Source: Methanoregula formicica SMSP (lineage in GTDB: Archaea > Halobacteriota > Methanomicrobia > Methanomicrobiales > Methanospirillaceae). From it: 64,000 nt of DNA. The stretch's first letter is position 1, and each line of letters begins with the position of its first letter. The translations under genes were made by a program, and so were the position numbers. The stretch covers positions 992,001-1,056,000 of the forward strand of contig NC_019943.1 of assembly GCF_000327485.1 (NCBI RefSeq), read 5' to 3'. Below, one piece after another: positions 20,807-30,548 of this stretch. The notes beneath the pieces are model-generated. The model worked only from the letters and a program-made list of their open reading frames with translations, did not search any database and had not been told where the DNA came from.

Positions 20807-20953
20807 AATCTTCGTGTAACCACAAGACGCCCCCAGCAACCCTGCGGGTGCTGCCGATTCTCCCTATCCCCCATACCTCAGTGAGTGGAGGGCCGGGTCG
20901 CCAGTGTGACAGGGAAGTACTGAAAAAAGAGTTACCCGAGGCCGGAGAACCGG

Positions 20954-21355
20954 TCACCCCGCATGGTAGCACGAGGACTTGAGGACTTCGACCTTCGTGG
21001 GCTTCATCAGCCCGTCGCGGTACACGCCTTTGATGACCGAGGTTGCGCAGAACTTTACCTGCACCCTCGCAGAGACGCGCTCCCGCTCCTCATACATGGT
21101 CCCCCCCTGCGAGAACTCCACGACCCGTTTCATGGAGAGGCTTGTCGAGAGGACAAAGACGCAGATCCCCGCGTCACCCGGGGAGAGGTCCTCGACATCG
21201 GTCGAGGTCATGAAGATGTGGGTGTCAGGGCCGGGCTCGACCTCGGCAACCGTGACGATGTTGTGTGTGCTCTGGAGCTCGATCGTCCGCGGCCTCCCCG
21301 ACTTCAGTTCTTTGATGATGTCGGGGGAGATACTGGTTAATGCAGCGCACTTCAT
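20954..21355 (-). CDS. DUF473-like protein
   Basis: A 133-residue protein starting MKCAALTSISPDIIKELKSG, with a mainly beta C-terminal part (ARVQVKFCATSVIKGVYRDG). This matches my memory of DUF473, a small methanogen-associated family of unknown function. It starts six bases after the PAC2-family gene on the same strand and is probably cotranscribed. Confidence 0.65.
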   Translation of the reverse strand: MKCAALTSISPDIIKELKSGRPRTIELQSTHNIVTVAEVEPGPDTHIFMTSTDVEDLSPGDAGICVFVLSTSLSMKRVVEFSQGGTMYEERERVSARVQVKFCATSVIKGVYRDGLMKPTKVEVLKSSCYHAG

Positions 21356-21361
21356 GGCAGG

Positions 21362-22168
21362 TCACCCATACATCGGCAGGTCTTTTTTCGGGCTCGTCTC
21401 CGCGGACTGCTGCACTTCCTCGGCAAGCTTGCCCATGCTCTGCTCGATCTCCACGGCCTGCTCGATCAGCGGCTGGGTCTCCAGGGCGAGGTTGTACATT
21501 TTATTGAGCACTTCAATCGTCGAGGCCGATGCCCGCGGGTCGGGTGCATTGACGGTCTCGCCCAAAAGCCCGATTGCCGGAATTTTCCGCGCCTTGCATT
21601 CGGTGAGAATGCTTGATGCAATCCCCGAGATGCTCCCGATAGGCAGGACGAGGGTGATGTCCTGGATCCGCTCAAGGGCCTGGGGCGTGGTTGCAACCGA
21701 GAAAACCCGCTTTTCCGGCTCGTTTGTCACGATACCGGCGATGGTCAGGACCTCTTTTGGCTTGAACGTCTCCAGCCATTCCATGATGCCGTTTGCGATC
21801 TCGTAGCAGATCGGGGGCGCGATGGGGATGTCGGCAACGATCGCGGCAAGGTTCATGTCGCCGGTATTCTTGGCATAGATGCGGACCGGGTCGTTGATGA
21901 GCCCCTTGTTCATCATCGCGAGCGGCGGGAAATAGCGGGAGTTCATGGAGCCGACCTGCTCGAACTCAAGCTGGTCGACCAGGTACTGGAGCGCAATGGT
22001 CCCGACTAGACCACTTCCTGGGAAGCCCAGCAGGACAGCGCCGTTCTCCGGAAGTGGCTGCGAGATGATATTAAGATCTTTTTTGGAGGCGATTGTGACA
22101 AGATCCGCGTGGACACTGTCCAGCTTTTTTGAGATCCGGTCTCCGAGCTCAGGAGCATCAGCCGTCAT
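21362..22168 (-). CDS. PAC2-family protein (proteasome assembly chaperone type)
   Basis: A 268-residue protein with the archaeal PAC2 landmarks LLGFPGSGLVGTIALQYLVD, RYFPPLAMMNKG and AIGLLGETVNAPDPRAS. Family members resemble the ATP-grasp-related assembly chaperone PbaB/PAC2; substrate and role in this organism are unknown. The ATG at 22168 is preferred to a TTG at 22186. The gene is divergent from the DUF5611-like gene with a shared promoter region of about 35 bases. Confidence 0.85.
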   Translation of the reverse strand: MTADAPELGDRISKKLDSVHADLVTIASKKDLNIISQPLPENGAVLLGFPGSGLVGTIALQYLVDQLEFEQVGSMNSRYFPPLAMMNKGLINDPVRIYAKNTGDMNLAAIVADIPIAPPICYEIANGIMEWLETFKPKEVLTIAGIVTNEPEKRVFSVATTPQALERIQDITLVLPIGSISGIASSILTECKARKIPAIGLLGETVNAPDPRASASTIEVLNKMYNLALETQPLIEQAVEIEQSMGKLAEEVQQSAETSPKKDLPMYG

Positions 22169-22179
22169 TACTTTAACAT

Positions 22180-22202
22180 AGACCAAGTACTAAAAAAGTA
22201 TT
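22180..22202. promoter_or_regulatory. Compact divergent promoter region
   Basis: AAGTACTAAAAAAGTATT is nearly palindromic (TACT...AGTA) and lies between the divergent starts at 22168 and 22203. It leaves little room for two separate TATA/BRE elements, so the two genes probably share control. Confidence 0.3.
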
Positions 22203-22520
22203 ATGCAAGAGTATCCCATCAAGCGCGGGCTCACCAAGGATCTGGAGACGAGGGCCGTTTCAGAACTGAAGAACTGTTTTGGCGTTGCACCGGAAAAGAC
22301 CGGCAAGGGCTACCGGATCGCGTTTGGCGCCCTGAAGCGGCTGGACGTGATCATCGGCGCCGGCGGCAAGACGGTGACCATCGACACCGAATCCGACCTG
22401 AGCGCAACCGATGTCGTCATTATCGATACCAACAAGCGGTTCCGGAAGTTCCTTGACGCGGTCACCGGGTTCTCCACCAAGGAACGGGTCAAGCGGGCCA
22501 AGAGCGCGGCTGAGGGATAG
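22203..22520 (+). CDS. DUF5611-like small protein
   Basis: A 105-residue protein (MQEYPIKRGLTKDLETRAVS, later VVIIDTNKRFRKFLDAVTGF and basic STKERVKRAKSA). This resembles a methanogen family annotated DUF5611. The basic tail could bind nucleic acid, but nothing in the sequence proves it. Confidence 0.65.
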   Translation: MQEYPIKRGLTKDLETRAVSELKNCFGVAPEKTGKGYRIAFGALKRLDVIIGAGGKTVTIDTESDLSATDVVIIDTNKRFRKFLDAVTGFSTKERVKRAKSAAEG

Positions 22521-22590
22521 GGCACCTGCCATAAAGCGGGGTGCGCTGCTGCAGGTCCCTGTGTACCAGCGTCACCCACAATACCTGCAC

Positions 22591-22612
22591 TCTTTTTTTC
22601 CTCTCCTCTTCC
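22591..22612 (+). terminator. T-rich terminator
   Basis: TCTTTTTTTCCTCTCCTCTTC follows the DUF5611-like gene by about 70 bases. Confidence 0.35.
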
Positions 22613-22674
22613 TGCGTGAAAATGTCAGCACTTATCAGCTATGAGTCCCACCATTCTACTACAGGGAACCACCC

Positions 22675-24048
22675 ATGATGCGCGAAGAACGGGCGCCTGA
22701 GACTGCGTCCACCTGTCCTGCCTGTAACTCCCCGGTCAATGCCGGCGACCGTTTCTGCGAGAAATGCGGCGGGAAGATCCCCCCACTCCAGCCCCCGGCC
22801 CAGGCACCGGTCTGCCGTTCCTGCGGAACGCCCCTCCTGCCCAATGCACGCTTCTGCGAGAATTGCGGCGACCCGGTGAAGAAGGCCGACGTCCCTGCCG
22901 CCCCCTCTCCTGCAGGCGCACCGGCAGCCCCGCCCGTTTCCGGGGAGCCGGTCCTCCCGCGGGGGCTAATCGTTACGGAAGAACCGGTCGTTACGGCCAA
23001 TTTTGGAGTACCGGAGGATTCCGGACCGGAGCATGCCCTGGAAGTTGCGGTGAAGGATGGTGCAGGACCGGTCATGGATGAGGAACCCGAGCCGGAACCC
23101 GTTCTAAAACCCAAGCCGGTGGAGGAACTGGCAGAGGAATGGGAAGAAGAACCGGTACAGGAACCGGAAACAGAATTTGAAGAAGAATCGGAAGAAGCAC
23201 CGGAAGAAGCACCGGAAGAAGAACCGGAAAACGAATTTACAGAAGAACCGGCAGAAGAACTTCCCGGTGAGCAAGAAGAAGAACCGGGACACGTAAAGGG
23301 GGAGCCCGGACCTGCCGCAGTCATTCCGGAATCCCGGGTCGGGCCGGTTGATGAACTCCTCCTCGGGCTTGAACCAGAGGAACCGACCGGCCCCAGACCA
23401 GAGAAACGTCCTGCCGGCGCTGCACCGACAATGCCGAAAAAACCAGCCGCGGCCACGGCAACAGCGCCACGAAAGCCCGGCTCTTCGAAAAAGACGTTCC
23501 TGGTCATCGGGCTCATTGCGGCAGTCATCCTGATTGCCATCGCGATTGTTGCCCTTCTGCCGGTGCTGAACGGTCCCGGTGTGTCAGGGACGAATGCACC
23601 CGCCGTGCAGGCAACGCCGGTTGCCACCGCAACACCGTTTGTCACCCCTGAGCCAACGTCTCCCCCTGCACCCGTCGTAACGGAGATTCAATCTCCCGCC
23701 CCGGCAGTTCCCGTTGCAACTCCCGCAGCCACTGAAACACCGGAGCAGGTCGATATCCTGCCCCCCCAGTACACGCTTCACTTTGAAGAGTTCAAAGACG
23801 TTGTGACCGGGGATGTGACAGTAACTGTCACCGGCCCGTCGCGGAACGTTGTAAAAGATATTGAAGTGACGGTATTCCACCCGGACGGGACAACCGATTC
23901 CGACCATCTCCTCCCGTCACAGGGGATGACCGATGTCACCGTAACCGGGACGCGGAGTGCCGAACGGGTCGTGGTGACGGTCCTCTTCTACTCAGGCGAG
24001 CGGTACAAGCTGATCGACCGGACCGTCTCCTTCTCACGGCGGTCCTGA
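22675..24048 (+). CDS. Membrane protein with twin zinc ribbons and a Pro/Glu repeat region
   Basis: A 457-residue protein in five parts. Two N-terminal zinc ribbons (CPACNSPVNAGDRFCEKCG and CRSCGTPLLPNARFCENCG). A linker with a long acidic Pro-Glu-Glu repeat (about 140-210). One membrane segment (about 275-300, FLVIGLIAAVILIAIAIVAL). A Pro/Thr-rich stalk. A C-terminal beta-rich domain of 90 residues (EVTVFHPDGTTDSDH, VVTVLFYSGERY). By the positive-inside rule the ribbons face the cytoplasm and the beta domain faces out. It might link an outer structure to a cytoplasmic partner; no function is known to me. Confidence 0.78.
   Translation: MMREERAPETASTCPACNSPVNAGDRFCEKCGGKIPPLQPPAQAPVCRSCGTPLLPNARFCENCGDPVKKADVPAAPSPAGAPAAPPVSGEPVLPRGLIVTEEPVVTANFGVPEDSGPEHALEVAVKDGAGPVMDEEPEPEPVLKPKPVEELAEEWEEEPVQEPETEFEEESEEAPEEAPEEEPENEFTEEPAEELPGEQEEEPGHVKGEPGPAAVIPESRVGPVDELLLGLEPEEPTGPRPEKRPAGAAPTMPKKPAAATATAPRKPGSSKKTFLVIGLIAAVILIAIAIVALLPVLNGPGVSGTNAPAVQATPVATATPFVTPEPTSPPAPVVTEIQSPAPAVPVATPAATETPEQVDILPPQYTLHFEEFKDVVTGDVTVTVTGPSRNVVKDIEVTVFHPDGTTDSDHLLPSQGMTDVTVTGTRSAERVVVTVLFYSGERYKLIDRTVSFSRRS
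23120..23285 (+). repeat. In-frame GAAGAA/CCGGAA purine-rich repeat
   Basis: Irregular repeats of GAAGAACCGGAA-type units encode a Pro-Glu tract in the zinc-ribbon membrane protein. The strand is almost pure purine plus CC, and its opposite strand encodes Phe-rich nonsense. Copy number is likely to vary by replication slippage. Confidence 0.7.
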
Positions 24049-24079
24049 GGCACCGGGCTCCCATCAGCCACCTCCCTGT

Positions 24080-25348
24080 TCAGTTGCGGCCCCGCATGGC
24101 AAGCCAGAGTGCTCCCGTGGCTGCCGGGAGGAGCGCCCATGCACCGGACGGGGACGCCTTTGTTGTCGTCGGGGTCGGTCGTGCTTCTTCCGGCATCGTG
24201 ACTTCCGGTATCATGGTCGTAGGTAGTGTTGTCGGCTCTGTTGTCTTGGGAACCGGATTGAGCGGGGCGGCGACAAAGATCGTCTCATCAGGGGTCTCGG
24301 ACGCACTGTCATCGTGCAGGGAGAGGCCGTACAGGTAGCGCTGATCGGCAACAACAACTTTTGTCCCGTCGCGGCTCATGGCCAGTGTCCGCGGCTGGAT
24401 GCGGAGGTCGAACTGCTTTTTTGTCTGCTCTTTGCCGTGATGGTCGAGGATGATGACGGCCCCGTCATTCACACCCGCGGCAACTACCACTCCGTTTGCT
24501 GAGGTTCCTACCGCGTTGGGCCACTGGGCGGTCTTGAAGGTCCAGTGAATCTTCCCGTACCGGTCAAGCCCCCGCACTGCGTTGTCCTGGCTGCCGACTA
24601 CGATGAACGAACCGTCCTGGCTGCACGCAACATCGTTGATAGCAGCAGTGGATACGTCCACCTGCCAGTTGAGCTCCCCTTCGGGCGTATGCGAGGAGAG
24701 ACGTCGGCCACCGTACGTGAGGATGGTTGAGCCGTCTGTTGAAATGATAATGTACTCGTCAAGGCTTCCCTCACGCGGGTCGGTCCACAGGGGCGTGAGC
24801 GTGGAGGAGTAGTACCGCAGGCCGTTCTCGGTCGCGGTAACAATCAGGTTGCCGGCAGGTGCAATGGCTAATCGTTTTGCGACCTCGGTCTTGTTCCGGT
24901 GTAAGAGTTCCCCGTTCCGGTTCCAGGTGATCCAGTTCCCCTTCTCGTCGGTCGTGACAACGAACGCAGCTTTTGGGGCCACTGCCACTGCGCGGACTGC
25001 CCCGCCCATGCTCCGCGACCACATCTCCTGGCCGGACCGGTTATAGAGGGTTGCAGTGATACCATCGCTTGTGACCACCCAGTCCCCTTCGGAGCTCATG
25101 GAAGTGATGAACCCGGGCTGGCCTCCCCAGCGCATGCTCCCGTTCCAGTTCCGTACCAGGATCTGGCTTCCCCCGGCAGATACCATGGATGCGTCAGGAG
25201 TCATCGTGACGCCGGAGAAGACACTTTCGGGAAGGTAGGGGGTCTGTTTCCAGTCGATCCCGATGCTCATGGCTGCCGCATTGCCGACAAGGCTTGTCGC
25301 GAGAATGAATAGGGTTGAGAGGACGAGTATCCGAGTGCCCGTGGTCAT
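24080..25348 (-). CDS. Secreted beta-propeller protein with C-terminal anchor
   Basis: A 422-residue protein with a signal peptide (LVLSTLFILATSLVGNAAA). It has repeated blade-like units of about 40 residues with G-D-W-V-(V/I)-T/S and W-x-x-(N/D)-(R)-x-G patterns (GDWVVTSDGITATLYNRSG, GNWITWNRNGELLHRN, GLDRYGKIHWTF), matching PQQ/WD40-like propellers. It ends with a Thr/Pro-rich linker and a hydrophobic tail closing in MRGRN. It is probably exported and membrane-anchored; the ligand is unknown. It is convergent with the zinc-ribbon gene. Confidence 0.8.
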   Translation of the reverse strand: MTTGTRILVLSTLFILATSLVGNAAAMSIGIDWKQTPYLPESVFSGVTMTPDASMVSAGGSQILVRNWNGSMRWGGQPGFITSMSSEGDWVVTSDGITATLYNRSGQEMWSRSMGGAVRAVAVAPKAAFVVTTDEKGNWITWNRNGELLHRNKTEVAKRLAIAPAGNLIVTATENGLRYYSSTLTPLWTDPREGSLDEYIIISTDGSTILTYGGRRLSSHTPEGELNWQVDVSTAAINDVACSQDGSFIVVGSQDNAVRGLDRYGKIHWTFKTAQWPNAVGTSANGVVVAAGVNDGAVIILDHHGKEQTKKQFDLRIQPRTLAMSRDGTKVVVADQRYLYGLSLHDDSASETPDETIFVAAPLNPVPKTTEPTTLPTTMIPEVTMPEEARPTPTTTKASPSGAWALLPAATGALWLAMRGRN

Positions 25349-25441
25349 AATGTATCTGAATGAAACGTATCATCCGCCGGGTTATCATTTGAGTGGAACC
25401 CCGGGGTTATACGAATGAAACGGCGGGTTGGTGAAAAAGAG

Positions 25442-28237
25442 TTATTCGATGATGATCGCCGGCTTGAACGGCAGCGCCGTGAGTGCCTTGACATGGCCGG
25501 CCTCTTCTGCCATGACAACGTGGACCGGCACACCGAACTCATGTTCGAGGAATCCCTTTGCCGCATCGAAGACAGCCTTTTCGTTGATCGGGTCCTGCAC
25601 GAGCGGTGCGACAACGTGCGGGGGCAGGCGGTGGATGAGAGTGGTGCACTGCTTGGTTGTATCGGTGGTCTCCTTGCCGCGTTTCCGCATGGACTCGTCC
25701 TTCATGATCTCCTTGATCACGGTGTTCTTGTCTTCGGCCTTTGCGATCGTTCTGAAGATCTGGTGCTTCCATTCGGGGGCAAGGGCGATCGTGATCGCCT
25801 TGGGCTGCAGCTGGATCAGCTTCACGATAGACTCGATGTCCTCGACCGTCCGGGCCAGGAGTTCCTCGGCAAGCTCGATCTTCGGGCTCACGAGCTTTGC
25901 ATCTGCCACCGGCCACGGGGCAAACGAGATGAGCCCCTCGCCCGCGAGTTCTTTCCAGAGGTGCTCGCCCGTGAACGGGATGAACGGCGCAAGGAGCCGG
26001 ACCCAGACCGAGCAGAGATCGTGGAGCTCGCGACTGCCATCGCAGTCTTTCGGGAGGCGCCGGCGGTACCACTTGAGGTCGGTCTCAATCCCGAAGTATG
26101 CTTCCTGCAGGGCCTGCCGGGTCTGGAAGTTCTCGAGCGCTTCCGTGGTCTTTGCGATGTGCATCTGGAGACGGCTTTTCAGCCACCGGTCGATATCGTG
26201 CGGCTCACCGGCAGCGTCCTTGATCTCCATGACGGTGTTGTAGAACCGCTCGATCTGCTTCTTTGTCGAGAGCACGAGTTCGTTTCTCCAGTCAAAGTCC
26301 TGCCACGGCTCGGCGCTGCCCATCAAAAACATCCGGACGGTGTCGCCGCCAAACTCCTTGACGGCGTCTTCCAGGAGGAAGACATTGCCCTTGGAGCTTG
26401 ACATCTTGGCGCCGTTCAACAGGCCCATGCCGAAGACGACCATGCCCTTTGGCAGCTTGTCCTTCTGCCCGGCAAAGACCGTGCAGTGGTGGAAGAGCTG
26501 GAAGGTGAGGTGGTTGGAGATGAGGTCCTTTGCCGAGAACCGGAAGTCGTAGGGGTACCAGTACAGGAATTCCTTTCGCATCGCGTCGAGCTTCTTCTTC
26601 TCGGGCAAATCTTCGGATTCTTTCCCGAGGAAGATGTAGTCGAAGACCTCGGGGGTGAGGAGCTTTGGCTCGATCTCGCGGATCTTGTGGGCGATCGTAT
26701 AATACGCCATGTACACGGTCGAGTCCGAGAGCGGTTCGATGAGCTGGGCGGGGTCCCAAGGGAACTTTGTGCCAAGGCCGACACGGCGGGTGCAGGCCCA
26801 GTCCTTGAGCCACCAGATGGTGCGGTCGAACTCGGTCCGCACCTCGGTGGGCACGAGTGCCATGGTGTCGAGGTGGTCCTGGACCTCCTGCTTCCATGCC
26901 GGGTCGCCGTACTTTAAGAACCACTGGTCGTGGAGGATCTTTACACGGACGCGGTTGCCGCACCGGCAGACAACCGGTCGCTGGTCGAACTCGTACATCA
27001 CGACCGAGTCGTACTTCTGCTGCATCAGTTCGGCAACTTCCTCGCGGGCAACCCGCACGGGCTTGCCGCCGTACTTATCGAAGAGTTTTCCCTTGGAAAA
27101 TTCGGCGGAGTAGATCTCCTGCGTGAGCGCGTCCATCCGGCTGTCCATCTGATTCTGTATACCGGCCTTCTCGACCGCGTACTGCGCCGGGATTTCCCCG
27201 TAGCCTTCGACCCTGATGAGCGGAATGGGTTTGATCTCCATGTACTGCCCCTTCTGCTGGAGGTCGCGGAGGGCGATGTAATCGAACGGTGCGTGGGCGG
27301 GGACGCTCATCACCATGCCGGATGCCATGTCGGGGTCAACGAACGGCGCCGGCAGGATCGGGACCTCGCCGCAGAGCGGGTGGCTGACCTTTTTGCCAAC
27401 GAGATCGCTTCCCCTGATCTCGCCTGTGACTTCGACCGTGTGGTCCTGGAGGGCAAGTTTCTCGGCTGCCTCTTTCGAGACGATCCATGGCTTTCCGTCG
27501 AGCCTGATCTTCGCGTACGTGACGTCAGGGTTGGCCCAGAGGTTCGTGACGCCGTGGATGGTCTCGGGCCGGAGGGTTGCGCAGGGAATGAACGCATCGC
27601 CGAACCGGAACATGACGAGCGTGAACTTGATCACTTCGGCCTTGTCGCCTTCCAGGAGATCGTGATCGCCAACCGGGTTCTCGTCAACGGTACAGTACCG
27701 GACCGGGTGGGCGCCCTTGATGACATGGCCTGCATCGTACAGGTGCTTCCACTGCCACTCGATAAACTTCGAGTACGTCGGATCCACCGTGATGAACCGG
27801 CGCCGCCAGTCGATCGAGAGGCCGCAGGAAGTCATGACCCGCTGGTACTCGTCCGCGAAGTGCCTGACGATGGTTAAGGGGTCGGTGAACTTGTCGAGGA
27901 TGTTCTGCGGCACGCGGTACAGGTCGCGGTACAGCCGGATGGTCTTCTCATCCTTGTTTGCGATCCGTTTGGAGATGCCCACCACGGGCGCTCCCGTGAC
28001 GTGGAAGGCCATCGGGAAGAGCACCTGCTTTTGCCGCATGCGCCAGAAGCGTGCGACAACGTCCGGCACAATGTATGTCCGGCCGTGCCCCACGTGCATG
28101 GCCCCGCTCGGGTACGGGAAGGCTACGTTCAGGTAATACTTTTCCAGATCTGACGGGTTGGACTCAAAGGCATGGGTCCACATCTCGTGTGCCTCTTCTT
28201 CAAAGGCGGAAAGATTGAACTGGCTCACGTTATGCAC
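25442..28237 (-). CDS. leuS: Leucyl-tRNA synthetase, archaeal type
   Basis: A class I synthetase of 931 residues, normal for the archaeal/eukaryal type. The HIGH motif appears as HVGHGR near residues 49-54 and the KMSKS motif as KMSSSKGN in the second half. The editing (CP1) domain lies between them, and the anticodon-binding helices and LeuRS-specific C-terminal domain end in [10 protein letters not shown]. The frame starts with GTG at 28237; a second GTG at 28228 has AGGTG six bases upstream and gives [12 protein letters not shown], so the true start may be three codons later. It is 13 bases downstream of the PINA gene. Confidence 0.95.
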   Translation of the reverse strand: MHNVSQFNLSAFEEEAHEMWTHAFESNPSDLEKYYLNVAFPYPSGAMHVGHGRTYIVPDVVARFWRMRQKQVLFPMAFHVTGAPVVGISKRIANKDEKTIRLYRDLYRVPQNILDKFTDPLTIVRHFADEYQRVMTSCGLSIDWRRRFITVDPTYSKFIEWQWKHLYDAGHVIKGAHPVRYCTVDENPVGDHDLLEGDKAEVIKFTLVMFRFGDAFIPCATLRPETIHGVTNLWANPDVTYAKIRLDGKPWIVSKEAAEKLALQDHTVEVTGEIRGSDLVGKKVSHPLCGEVPILPAPFVDPDMASGMVMSVPAHAPFDYIALRDLQQKGQYMEIKPIPLIRVEGYGEIPAQYAVEKAGIQNQMDSRMDALTQEIYSAEFSKGKLFDKYGGKPVRVAREEVAELMQQKYDSVVMYEFDQRPVVCRCGNRVRVKILHDQWFLKYGDPAWKQEVQDHLDTMALVPTEVRTEFDRTIWWLKDWACTRRVGLGTKFPWDPAQLIEPLSDSTVYMAYYTIAHKIREIEPKLLTPEVFDYIFLGKESEDLPEKKKLDAMRKEFLYWYPYDFRFSAKDLISNHLTFQLFHHCTVFAGQKDKLPKGMVVFGMGLLNGAKMSSSKGNVFLLEDAVKEFGGDTVRMFLMGSAEPWQDFDWRNELVLSTKKQIERFYNTVMEIKDAAGEPHDIDRWLKSRLQMHIAKTTEALENFQTRQALQEAYFGIETDLKWYRRRLPKDCDGSRELHDLCSVWVRLLAPFIPFTGEHLWKELAGEGLISFAPWPVADAKLVSPKIELAEELLARTVEDIESIVKLIQLQPKAITIALAPEWKHQIFRTIAKAEDKNTVIKEIMKDESMRKRGKETTDTTKQCTTLIHRLPPHVVAPLVQDPINEKAVFDAAKGFLEHEFGVPVHVVMAEEAGHVKALTALPFKPAIIIE

Positions 28238-28250
28238 CTGCTCCCGGTGA

Positions 28251-30206
28251 TTATACCGGTCTCAGCTTGATGACTTCGTTGTTCGTGTGGCGCCGGAGCA
28301 TCTCCTGCGCAATGCTTGAATTCTTGGCAAGGTGGATCTCGCCCTGCTCGTTGACGGTGGCGGTGAAGAGGTACTCTTTCCCGGCAAAGACGTCCACGAT
28401 CTTGCCGCTCTCGGACGGGGCAATGATCGTGAGCTGCTTCTTGTCGGTCTGGATCTTTATCCCACCTCCGAGGTTGTACTCCTCCTCGCTCTTTTGTGCC
28501 TGCACCTGCTGGCGTTCGAACTCGGACCGGGGCTTGATGTCGATCCCGATGCCGAGCTTGTTCACGATGGCCGAGACGTTCTTTCCGCCCTTGCCGATGG
28601 CAGCAGGCACGTCCTTGTCATCGATATACACAACGGCTTTTGTGTCGCTCATCATCTGGACGTCCACAAAGCCATCGGTGTAACGCCCGATCTCGCGCTG
28701 GATCTCCTTCTCGGAGAGTTTCCAGCCGGGCCGGTCGTCGCTTTCCTTCCGTGCGGGTTCGGGAGCGGGGGCCGGTTTTGCAACGGGAGCCGGAGCGACC
28801 GGCTGGGCCGCGAACTGGACCGGTGCCGGTGCGGGCTTTGCAGCAGGGGCGTTCCGTCCCGCCATCACCGGCATCACGATGGTCTCGCCATCGTACCGGA
28901 AGATGTCGAGCACGAGTTCGCCCGTCTCGTGGTCAGTGACCGTGGTCACGGGCCGGATATGCACCTCGTCTCCCATGCCCTCGGGGACCTTGATGGTGAA
29001 CCCGACATCGTAGACCCGCGTAATGACACCCTGTTTTACGAATACGATCGTGTTGACGATCTGCGAGAGGACCGAGAAGTCCACGCGGTTACTGAAGCGC
29101 TGGACCGCGTCCTGCACGCCGTTTGCGTGGATGACCCCGATCATGCCGAGGCCCGCAAGACGCATGTCCGCGTAGGTTGCAAAGTCCTCGGTGTTCCGGA
29201 GCTCGTCGAAGATGACGAAGTCGGGCCGGACCAGCATCAGGATGTCGGCCGTTGCCTGCATGGAGCCGTCGAGCATCGTGTACTGCGTGATCTGGTCGGG
29301 CACCTGGAGTTCGCGGGGGGCTTCCATGGTTTTGACGACAAAGCCACTGTCAGAGAGATAGGTCGCAAGGCTCTGGGCGAGTGTGGTCTTGCCGCCACCC
29401 GGAGCGCCGATGATGAGCATGCCCCGCTTCTCGTTCGTGATCCTTTTCGTGATGATGTCGGACTTGGTGTAGTCTTTCAGGGTCACGTCAACGATCGGGC
29501 GGACTGCGGTTATCTCCATGCCGTCCGAGAAGGGCCGCCGTGCAATCGCGATCCGCATGGAGCCGATCTGCACAACCGTGATGCCCCGCTTCTCGATCTC
29601 GATGAAGCCGTCCGGGTCGCGCTTGGCCCGCTCCAGGATCTCCTGCGCGAGCATGCGGAGCTCGTACTCGCTTGTCGGTGCCTCGCGGATCTTCACGAGT
29701 TTCATGTCGTTGATGGAGCCCTTCTTGGCCATCGGGCTGATCCGCTCTTTTAAGAACACCGCGATGGTGTGCTCGTCAAAGAACTGGTCGATGGCAAGCG
29801 GGACGAAGTCCGTCACCTGCGGTTTTAAGTAGATGACGTCGAGCCCCTTGGCCCGGGCAACCTCGGCCTGGACATTGTCGCTCGTGATGAACCGCGCCTT
29901 GTTCTCAATCGCGATGTTCCGGATCATCGCGTCGATCTCGCCACCGCTTGCAAGCTTCACCTGCTCGAGCGAAGGCCGTACACCGGAGAATTTCAGTTCA
30001 ATCGTTTTCTCTTCTGCCAGTTTGCAGAGCGACTGGAGCTCGCCGAGCCCCGAGAACCCGATCTCGCGCCCGTTGTTTGCCTGGGCCTCGAGTTCCGCCA
30101 CCACGGCTTCCGGCACGATTATTGTTGCACCCTTGTATTCACCGGCCTGTATCATCGAAGTGATGCGCCCGTCGATAAGGACGCTCGTATCTGGTACTAA
30201 AATCAT
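28251..30206 (-). CDS. PINA-type ATPase (PIN domain, AAA/PilT-like ATPase, KH domain)
   Basis: A 651-residue protein with a PIN domain at residues 1-125 ([10 protein letters not shown] with the first acidic residues). A PilT/VirB11-like ATPase follows (Walker [15 protein letters not shown] near 260-270, [13 protein letters not shown]). A Pro/Ala-rich linker and a C-terminal KH domain ([18 protein letters not shown] near 535-550) complete it. This is the conserved archaeal PINA architecture; a crenarchaeal member forms hexamers and acts on Holliday junctions. The gene is followed at once by leuS. Domain order is clear; the role here is by homology. Confidence 0.88.
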   Translation of the reverse strand: MILVPDTSVLIDGRITSMIQAGEYKGATIIVPEAVVAELEAQANNGREIGFSGLGELQSLCKLAEEKTIELKFSGVRPSLEQVKLASGGEIDAMIRNIAIENKARFITSDNVQAEVARAKGLDVIYLKPQVTDFVPLAIDQFFDEHTIAVFLKERISPMAKKGSINDMKLVKIREAPTSEYELRMLAQEILERAKRDPDGFIEIEKRGITVVQIGSMRIAIARRPFSDGMEITAVRPIVDVTLKDYTKSDIITKRITNEKRGMLIIGAPGGGKTTLAQSLATYLSDSGFVVKTMEAPRELQVPDQITQYTMLDGSMQATADILMLVRPDFVIFDELRNTEDFATYADMRLAGLGMIGVIHANGVQDAVQRFSNRVDFSVLSQIVNTIVFVKQGVITRVYDVGFTIKVPEGMGDEVHIRPVTTVTDHETGELVLDIFRYDGETIVMPVMAGRNAPAAKPAPAPVQFAAQPVAPAPVAKPAPAPEPARKESDDRPGWKLSEKEIQREIGRYTDGFVDVQMMSDTKAVVYIDDKDVPAAIGKGGKNVSAIVNKLGIGIDIKPRSEFERQQVQAQKSEEEYNLGGGIKIQTDKKQLTIIAPSESGKIVDVFAGKEYLFTATVNEQGEIHLAKNSSIAQEMLRRHTNNEVIKLRPV

Positions 30207-30324
30207 ATGATATCCTCTTGTATGGTCTTCTATGGTATGCTATCATATTCGCATCTGGGACGCGCAGCACGCATCCCGGCTCTTCCTTGCATCCCACACC
30301 TATCGGGGCGGACGCACAGCTATT

Positions 30325-30343
30325 CAACGATGGGACATCGTTG
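30325..30343. repeat. Perfect hairpin, 8-base stem
   Basis: CAACGATG-GGA-CATCGTTG. It lies upstream of the PINA start (minus strand) and of the orphan TATA box. Confidence 0.6.
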
Positions 30344-30369
30344 ATGGTGTACTGTATGTTACCAACAAG

Positions 30370-30379
30370 ATTATATAAG
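30370..30379 (+). promoter_or_regulatory. Strong TATA box without a nearby coding start
   Basis: ATTATATAAG is the best match to an archaeal TATA box in this part of the window. Transcription would start near 30400. The next coding start on this strand is at 30549, which implies a leader of about 150 bases or a small RNA. Confidence 0.5.
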
Positions 30380-30421
30380 TGCGGGATTGTTACGAGAGTG
30401 GTGCAGTGCGGGGCGAGAGAG

Positions 30422-30438
30422 GATTTCCGCAGGAAATC
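30422..30438 (+). ncRNA. Possible small RNA or leader hairpin
   Basis: GATTTCC-GCA-GGAAATC forms a perfect 7-base stem about 20 bases after the predicted start site of the orphan TATA box. No family is recognised, so this is a structural candidate only. Confidence 0.3.
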
Positions 30439-30548
30439 TTCGAGTGGTGAGGAATACTAGATCTATTATAACTCAATTGAAAAATTAGTTAAAAAAAAGA
30501 ATTTTATTTCACAAGCTTATTAACCATAAAAAATTTTAACAACATCAC

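Larger units (their letters stand above)
30207..30548. other. Gene-free stretch with hairpins and an orphan TATA box
   Basis: There is no credible gene. It holds two perfect short-loop hairpins (30325-30343 and 30422-30438), a strong TATA box at 30370-30379, and, from about 30455, a sharp shift to AT-rich DNA that marks the edge of an island. Confidence 0.7.

Noticed and set aside
23104-23292. Phe/Cys-rich frame on the minus strand
   Set aside because: It is the antisense reading of the Pro-Glu repeat, not a gene.
28332-29753. Long open frame (473 codons) on the plus strand, antisense to PINA
   Set aside because: It is the mirror of a GC-rich coding gene; its translation is rich in Asp, Leu, Val and His with no domain, and the opposite strand encodes a clear PINA protein.
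24080-30206. Many other long antisense frames opposite leuS and PINA
   Set aside because: High-GC codon bias on one strand leaves the other open. None has a domain, a start signal or a promoter.
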